DNA of 10,876 nt from an uncultured Solobacterium sp. (GTDB lineage Bacteria > Bacillota_I > Bacilli_A > Erysipelotrichales > Erysipelotrichaceae). Under the pieces are notes generated by a model. The model ran no database searches. It was not told the DNA's origin and worked only from the letters and a program-made list of their open reading frames with translations. A program made the position numbers and the translations under genes. Positions 8,226-10,876 of this stretch are shown one piece after another. The stretch's first letter is position 1; each line of letters opens with the position of its first letter. Location: positions 1 through 10,876 of the forward strand of contig CALBKL010000166.1 in NCBI GenBank assembly GCA_937895985.1, written 5' to 3'.

Positions 8226-8242
8226 TAACCTCAGACATTTTT
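8214..8242. terminator. Bidirectional terminator inside two converging gene ends
   Basis: A perfect 12-base inverted repeat, AAAAATGTCTGA and TCAGACATTTTT, surrounds a five-base loop (TAACC). Each strand gives a hairpin ending in T5, so it can stop transcription from both sides. The phosphorylase stop codon is in the left arm and the kinase stop codon in the right arm, with only five bases between the genes. Confidence 0.85.
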
Positions 8243-9127
8243 CATACTCTCTAATACTTGTTCTAATGTAGGAATACTCTTAGCCGCACCTTCTTTGGTA
8301 ACGGTAATACTACTTGCCTTTGCGGCAATACGCAATGCATTATTTACTTTTTCTCCACGTAAGATACTTGCTAGATAGAAACCTGTGAAGGTGTCACCAG
8401 CAGCCGTTGTATCAACAGCCTCTACACGATACGCCTCTTGATGAATCACAGTCTCACCATAAATATAATAAGAACCAAGACTACCAACTGTTAAAATAAT
8501 TTCCTTGTTTGGATAAGCCTTCTGTAATCCTGCAATTACATCTTCTACCCGATTTGAAGAAACATTTGCAAGTCCCTTACCTTCTACTTCATTCACCACA
8601 AAGATATCAATTAAATCTAGAGGATAACTAAATACTTTCTCGTCCATTGGTGCAGTATTGAAGGCAATACGTAAACCCTTCTCATGTGCCTTTGTGATTA
8701 AGTATGTTAAAGAAGATATTTCATTTTGAATCAGTAATAAATCCCCCTTTTCAAAATGTGTTAATACTTCATCAATCTGCGCTTCATCAATCAACTGATT
8801 CGCACCACCGTAGAGGATAATACAGTTTTCACTATGACTTACCTGAATAATCGCATGCCCAGTCGCAGTTTCTTCATCCTTCTTTAGATAATCAACCTTT
8901 ACACCATACTCTTGTAAGTAATCGATAAATGGTTGACCATCAAACCCAACACGTCCAGCGTGGTATACATCTAAACCTGATTTTGCTAATGCAATGGATT
9001 GGTTTAAACCCTTCCCTCCAAAGCCTCTACTATAGGACAAAGAAGATGTTGTCTCCTTTGGCATCACAAAATGATCCATCTGATACACATGATCAAAATT
9101 CAATGATCCAAAACTTAAAACTTTCAT
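8231..9127 (-). CDS. PfkB-family carbohydrate kinase, ribokinase-like
   Basis: A 298-residue sugar kinase that would phosphorylate ribose or a nucleoside-derived sugar with ATP. Both PfkB signatures are present: GGKGLNQ (37-43) in the N-terminal sugar-binding part and DTTAAGDTFTG (239-249), with Asp245 the likely catalytic base and AAGD the anion hole. NEVE (179-182) matches the metal and phosphate region, and a nucleotide-site segment LTVGSLG lies at 212-218. I chose the ATG at 9127 over the in-frame GTG at 9139, since GTGAGG there is the probable ribosome site. Beside two nucleoside hydrolases that release ribose, ribokinase (RbsK) is the natural role, but a nucleoside or deoxyribose kinase of the same family is possible. 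Confidence 0.85.
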   Translation of the reverse strand: MKVLSFGSLNFDHVYQMDHFVMPKETTSSLSYSRGFGGKGLNQSIALAKSGLDVYHAGRVGFDGQPFIDYLQEYGVKVDYLKKDEETATGHAIIQVSHSENCIILYGGANQLIDEAQIDEVLTHFEKGDLLLIQNEISSLTYLITKAHEKGLRIAFNTAPMDEKVFSYPLDLIDIFVVNEVEGKGLANVSSNRVEDVIAGLQKAYPNKEIILTVGSLGSYYIYGETVIHQEAYRVEAVDTTAAGDTFTGFYLASILRGEKVNNALRIAAKASSITVTKEGAAKSIPTLEQVLESMKNV

Positions 9128-9145
9128 ATGTAACCTCACTTTTCG

Positions 9146-9185
9146 TAAATCTTATAAATTTAATATGACATACTTCTAAGATTTA
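9146..9185. repeat. Inverted repeat in the kinase leader
   Basis: TAAATCTTA (9146-9154) and TAAGATTTA (9177-9185) are perfect nine-base inverted arms with 22 bases between. The element sits about 19 bases before the kinase start, in its presumed 5' leader. It could be a regulator site or an RNA stem, but the AT-rich setting makes chance possible. Confidence 0.4.
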
Positions 9186-9241
9186 TCCAAATAAAATCTC
9201 TAGCAAATCTTCCTATCTGTATAATTTTTTTCAAAAACCAG

Positions 9242-9269
9242 ATAATATTTCTGTTCATTTCGTGCTCAA
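9242..9269 (-). promoter_or_regulatory. Possible promoter of the ribokinase-like gene
   Basis: On the minus strand TTGAGC (9269-9264) and TATTAT (9247-9242) are 16 bases apart. This would give a leader of about 108 bases containing the inverted repeat at 9146-9185. The spacing is slightly short and the region is AT-rich, so confidence is modest. Confidence 0.4.
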
Positions 9270-9286
9270 TCGTATAGATTATTAGT

Positions 9287-9772
9287 ATGAATATGCAAAA
9301 CAAGCACTATAAAGCAGTCATGGATGAAGTAGAACGCTTAGAAAAAACTGGTAGATATAGTTTGGTTAAGAACTTTATTCAGCATGGAAAGACAACTGTA
9401 TATGCACATTGTATTGATGTCGCACTTACAGCTTGTGAGTTAGCAGAAACTCACAATTTTGATGTCGACTATACCGCAATGATTACGGGTGCTTTATTAC
9501 ATGACTATTTCTTGTATGATTGGCATATTCCACAGAAACACTTTGGATTACATGGATTCACACATCCTTATACTGCTGCTAATAATGCCAAAAATGATTA
9601 TGGTATTGGCCCTATTGAGGAAGATATTATTGTGCATCACATGTTCCCATTAACGATGTATCCACCACAGTCTAAAGAAGCTTGGGTAGTATGTTGGGCT
9701 GATAAGTTATGCGCAGCACGCGAAACAGTCACAAATCGTCTTGTATTCTTGATGAAAGCCTTTCAGCGCTAG
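9287..9772 (+). CDS. Small HD-domain metal-dependent phosphohydrolase
   Basis: A 161-residue single-domain protein of the HD superfamily, cytosolic and mostly helical. The metal-binding pattern is intact: His41 (YAHCIDVA), His72-Asp73 (GALLHDYFL), His117/His118 (IIVHHMFPL) and Asp139 (CWADKLCAA), as in HD hydrolases acting on phosphomonoesters, nucleotides or cyclic nucleotides. Extra His residues (80, 85, 89, 93) lie between motifs. I cannot give a substrate. Next to a nucleoside locus a nucleotidase role is tempting but unsupported, since it is transcribed away from the kinase. The ATG has no ribosome site, and TATAGA at 9273-9278 would start transcription close to the ATG, so it may be a leaderless message. 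Confidence 0.8.
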   Translation: MNMQNKHYKAVMDEVERLEKTGRYSLVKNFIQHGKTTVYAHCIDVALTACELAETHNFDVDYTAMITGALLHDYFLYDWHIPQKHFGLHGFTHPYTAANNAKNDYGIGPIEEDIIVHHMFPLTMYPPQSKEAWVVCWADKLCAARETVTNRLVFLMKAFQR

Positions 9773-9807
9773 GCTTTAGAAAAATCATCAAAAAAGTAAA
9801 AAACATC

Positions 9808-9836
9808 TTGCAATGAAAAAATGGCCGTGGTAATAT
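9808..9836 (+). promoter_or_regulatory. Promoter of the tRNA operon
   Basis: TTGCAA (9808-9813) and TAATAT (9831-9836) are 17 bases apart, and a TGG just before the -10 gives the TGN extension. Transcription should begin near 9843, leaving about 38 bases of leader before tRNA-Ser. The rest of 9773-9880 shows no gene. Confidence 0.65.
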
Positions 9837-9880
9837 AGTAAAGCGCTGAACGGTTAGTCAGTATGCACTTGGCAATAGTT

Positions 9881-9971
9881 GAGGAAATACTCAAGAGGCC
9901 GAAGAGGTGCCCCTGCTAAGGGCATAGGTCGGGAAACCGGCGCGAGGGTTCAAATCCCTCTTTCCTCGCCA
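9881..9971 (+). tRNA. tRNA-Ser (anticodon GCT)
   Basis: The acceptor stem GAGGAAA pairs fully with TTTCCTC before discriminator G and an encoded CCA. The anticodon stem TGCCC/GGGCA frames the loop CTGCTAA, with anticodon GCT at 9915-9917, reading AGC and AGT. A long variable arm (about 9925-9940) marks it as a class II serine tRNA, and GAGGG-TTCAAAT-CCCTC is the T arm. Confidence 0.97.
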
Positions 9972-9977
9972 TACATT

Positions 9978-10054
9978 GGTCCCGTGGAGTAGTGGTTTAT
10001 CTCGTCTCCCTGTCACGGAGAAGATCGCGAGTTCGAATCTCGTCGGGACCGCCA
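9978..10054 (+). tRNA. tRNA-Asp (anticodon GTC)
   Basis: Acceptor arms GGTCCCG and CGGGACC pair perfectly and are followed by G and an encoded CCA. The anticodon loop CTGTCAC, between TCTCC and GGAGA, holds GTC at 10012-10014. The T loop is TTCGAAT. It starts six bases after tRNA-Ser with no terminator between, so it belongs to the same transcript. Confidence 0.97.
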
Positions 10055-10058
10055 TTAC

Positions 10059-10132
10059 GCGAGTGTAGTTCAATGGTAGAACGCCACCTTGCCAAGGTGG
10101 ACACGGCGGTTCAATTCCGCTCACTCGCTCCA
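10059..10132 (+). tRNA. tRNA-Gly (anticodon GCC)
   Basis: Acceptor arms GCGAGTG and CACTCGC pair perfectly, with discriminator T and an encoded CCA. CCACC-TTGCCAA-GGTGG is the anticodon arm, with GCC at 10091-10093. It starts four bases after tRNA-Asp and is the last gene of the tRNA operon. Confidence 0.97.
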
Positions 10133-10140
10133 TAACAAAT

Positions 10141-10174
10141 AAAACCGCTATTTAAGCGGTTTTTCTTTTTTTTC
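10141..10174. terminator. Rho-independent terminator after the tRNA operon
   Basis: AAAACCGCT and AGCGGTTTT form a nine-base stem with a five-base loop (ATTTA), followed by a T-rich run to about 10174. On the minus strand the same stem is followed by TTTTATTTGTT, so it could also end the transcript of the small regulator gene reading leftwards from 10407. Confidence 0.85.
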
Positions 10175-10183
10175 TTATGTTCC

Positions 10184-10205
10184 GGTCAACTTTTGGTCAA
10201 CTTTT
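10184..10205. repeat. Tandem direct repeat, two copies of an 11-base unit
   Basis: GGTCAACTTTT occurs twice without a gap (10184-10194 and 10195-10205), the second copy reaching into the stop codon of the adjacent gene. A third GGTCAA lies at 10221-10226. Directly behind a tRNA cluster and beside a mobile-element-type gene, this could be integrase arm-type sites or a relic of an attachment site; that is inference. Confidence 0.6.
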
Positions 10206-10407
10206 ATTTATTTTTTGCTTGGTCAATAGCATCTTGCATTGCATTTCGGATTACTTCAGCTTGGCTTATTCCAAGTTTTTGGCACGCTTCGCGAAATGAC
10301 AAAACAAATTCATTTTTGTATGTGGCAGATACTCTCATCATGTTTTCTGCTCGCCACTTTGCATTATATTCTTTCTGATTAAAATCGCCGTTACTTGTTT
10401 TTGGCAT
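10204..10407 (-). CDS. Small ribbon-helix-helix (Arc/CopG-like) DNA-binding protein
   Basis: A 67-residue protein. After a polar, basic N-terminal tail, residues 24-64 follow the ribbon-helix-helix plan: a short strand RVSATYK (25-31), helix EFVLSFREACQKLG (33-46), a turn at IS, and a second helix QAEVIRNAMQDAIDQAK (49-65) with the usual S-x-x-EVIR pattern. Such proteins bind DNA as dimers through the strand and often repress their own promoter. I recall close relatives in Firmicute prophages and integrative elements, suggesting an accessory origin. AAAGGATC lies eight bases before the ATG. It may be cotranscribed with a tiny membrane ORF two bases upstream. An antitoxin role is possible but not shown. 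Confidence 0.75.
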   Translation of the reverse strand: MPKTSNGDFNQKEYNAKWRAENMMRVSATYKNEFVLSFREACQKLGISQAEVIRNAMQDAIDQAKNK

Positions 10408-10408
10408 A

Positions 10409-10489
10409 TTATTGATCCTTTCTATTTCTGAGAAGCAAAACCGTTACAACACTTGCAGTAAAAATAGCAACTATGATATAAATTATCAT
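10409..10489 (-). CDS. Possible 26-residue single-pass membrane peptide
   Basis: A short frame starting MIIYIIVAIF has a hydrophobic stretch over residues 2-20, then a basic tail (RNRKDQ), as expected for one membrane helix with a cytoplasmic C-terminus. It ends one base before the regulator start at 10407, and that gene's ribosome site lies in its last codons, so the two could be coupled. There is no ribosome site before its ATG. The ATG lies in one candidate -10 and about eight bases beyond another (TTGAAT-16-TAAAAT, 10524-10497), which would give a leaderless message. I do not recognise it, and it may not be translated. Confidence 0.35.
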   Translation of the reverse strand: MIIYIIVAIFTASVVTVLLLRNRKDQ

Positions 10490-10491
10490 AC

Positions 10492-10520
10492 TTGATATTT
10501 TATGAAAAACAACCCATAAT
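10492..10520 (+). promoter_or_regulatory. Sigma-A promoter of the structured antisense RNA
   Basis: TTGATA (10492-10497) and CATAAT (10515-10520) are separated by exactly 17 bases; each hexamer differs from consensus at one position. Transcription would start near 10527, immediately before the GGGGC hairpin. No translatable plus-strand ORF with a start codon is positioned for it before 10702. Confidence 0.6.
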
Positions 10521-10556
10521 TCAACTAAGGAGAGGGGCTTTCGCCCCTAGCTGTTA

Positions 10557-10640
10557 TCACTTGGTCAGCCACCATGTGATAAGTCCGGCAATTACTCCTG
10601 ATAGGACACCGACGAGGAAATCACGTGCAAGGCGTTTCAA
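10557..10640 (-). CDS. Possible toxin-like hydrophobic peptide (27 residues, TTG start)
   Basis: A short frame with a basic start (MKRLARD), an uninterrupted hydrophobic helix (FLVGVLSGVIAGLIT, 8-22) and the end WWLTK, followed by tandem stops TGA TAA. Size, single membrane helix and aromatic end resemble Fst/TxpA-like type I toxins, but this is analogy by pattern, not a recognised homologue. The start is doubtful: TTG at 10640 has no clear ribosome site, and no in-frame ATG exists before the upstream TAG near 10667. The start lies in a bulge of a strong stem that would fold in the sense RNA, as in toxin messages with masked starts. I see no convincing minus-strand promoter. It may be a decayed gene. 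Confidence 0.4.
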   Translation of the reverse strand: MKRLARDFLVGVLSGVIAGLITWWLTK

Positions 10641-10659
10641 CTCATCGGTTTTTATTTTT
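10608..10659 (+). terminator. Terminator of the candidate antisense RNA
   Basis: ACCGACGAG (10608-10616) pairs with CTCATCGGT (10641-10649) with one mismatch. GAAA/TTTC (10617-10620, 10635-10638) extends the stem after a two-base bulge, and TTTTTATTTTT follows. It separates the structured RNA from the gene at 10702. Confidence 0.6.
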
Positions 10660-10685
10660 AAGATCTACTTCAGATACTATATAAT
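10657..10685 (+). promoter_or_regulatory. Possible promoter of the right-edge gene
   Basis: A perfect TATAAT lies at 10680-10685. The hexamer 17 bases upstream, TTTAAG, is a poor -35. Transcription would start near 10692, just before the ribosome site. The AT-rich context keeps confidence low. Confidence 0.35.
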
Positions 10686-10701
10686 TAATTCAGAGGAAAT
10701 T

Positions 10702-10876
10702 ATGGAGTTCGATATCTTTTATTACGAAAATGATATATCAACAATCAAGAATAATCCAAGAATCATTCTAAGCAATCCTTCTGTTTTACATGTACTTTCA
10801 GATATCATTAATCAAACCCCAAATAGTATTGATATCAATCAATACTCAAATAATGAAATCACAAACAGTTTATTAA
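10702..10876 (+). CDS. Unrecognised protein, N-terminal fragment at right edge
   Basis: The first 58 codons of an open frame starting MEFDIFYYENDISTI, with AGAGGA four bases before the ATG. It is rich in Asn, Ile and Ser, has no signal peptide or membrane segment, and shows no domain I can name. The visible part looks like alternating strands and helices with an Asn-rich stretch (near 41-56). Codon use is more AT-rich than in the nucleoside genes, which fits acquired DNA. The frame is also open upstream to 10477, but that part is antisense to the hairpin unit and does not read like protein, so 10702 is the better start. Confidence 0.55.
   Translation, partial: MEFDIFYYENDISTIKNNPRIILSNPSVLHVLSDIINQTPNSIDINQYSNNEITNSLL

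Larger units (their letters stand above)
10527..10660 (+). ncRNA. Candidate structured RNA, antisense to a 27-codon hydrophobic ORF
   Basis: The predicted transcript of about 133 bases has a good promoter, almost continuous secondary structure and a T-rich end. Hairpin 1 is AGGGGC-TTTC-GCCCCT (10533-10548). Hairpin 2 (10554-10582) has 12-base arms, TTATCACTTGGT and ACCATGTGATAA, with one mismatch and loop CAGCC. GTCC/GGAC (10583-10586, 10604-10607) could pair between them. Hairpin 3 is the terminator at 10608-10659. The RNA covers the whole small ORF on the opposite strand, including its start. This is the layout of type I toxin-antitoxin antisense RNAs. I do not recognise the RNA family, and expression is predicted only. 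Confidence 0.5.

Noticed and set aside
9755..9777. Hairpin AAAGCCT/AGGCTTT at the end of the HD gene
   Set aside because: The stem is short and has no T-tract on either strand, so I do not call it a terminator.
9891..10133. An 80-codon minus-strand open frame across the three tRNAs
   Set aside because: It is antisense to perfect tRNA genes; frames with this kind of sequence are a well-known false annotation over tRNA clusters.
10204..10378. Plus-strand open frame opposite the ribbon-helix-helix gene
   Set aside because: It is the shadow of a better-supported minus-strand gene and has no ribosome site or recognisable domain.
10477..10701. Upstream extension of the right-edge gene, since the frame is open
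   Set aside because: The stretch contains the promoter, hairpins and terminator of the candidate RNA, its translation does not look like protein, and a good ribosome site precedes the ATG at 10702.
1..10876. CRISPR array or insertion sequence
   Set aside because: I saw no regularly spaced repeats, transposase motif or paired terminal inverted repeats with target duplication.

Overview
The window is AT-rich bacterial DNA with AGGAGG-type ribosome sites, sigma-A promoters, a CcpA-style cre box and tRNA genes that encode their CCA. This points to a low-GC Firmicute (Bacillota). A gut anaerobe of the Erysipelotrichia/Clostridia kind would fit, but that is inference and I cannot name a species.

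Positions 1-9127 form a nucleoside salvage and catabolism locus. The minus-strand operon runs leftwards from a promoter at 6403-6431: a lipoprotein binding protein (bmpA), an unusually long structured gap (4966-5196), a double-domain ABC ATPase (nupA), two permeases (nupB, nupC), then two tandem nucleoside hydrolases. The second hydrolase runs off the left edge. Diverging from the same 138-base spacer are adenosine deaminase (add) and an overlapping NP-I family nucleoside phosphorylase. A PfkB/ribokinase-type kinase converges on the phosphorylase and shares a palindromic terminator with it. Together they take up nucleosides, deaminate adenosine to inosine, split nucleosides by hydrolysis (free ribose, then kinase) or phosphorolysis (ribose-1-phosphate). 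A near-consensus cre box just downstream of the bmpA -10 suggests repression by good carbon sources.

Positions 9128-10180 hold a small HD-domain hydrolase gene with no ribosome site and a three-tRNA operon (Ser-GCT, Asp-GTC, Gly-GCC) with a strong promoter and terminator.

Positions 10181-10876 look like accessory DNA beside the tRNA cluster. They contain a tandem 11-base repeat, a ribbon-helix-helix protein typical of mobile elements, a possible 26-residue membrane peptide, and a compact unit made of a good promoter, several hairpins and a T-rich terminator on the plus strand. That unit lies antisense to a 27-codon hydrophobic ORF. The arrangement resembles a type I toxin-antitoxin locus and is the most interesting part of the window. 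An unrecognised gene starts at 10702 and runs off the right edge.
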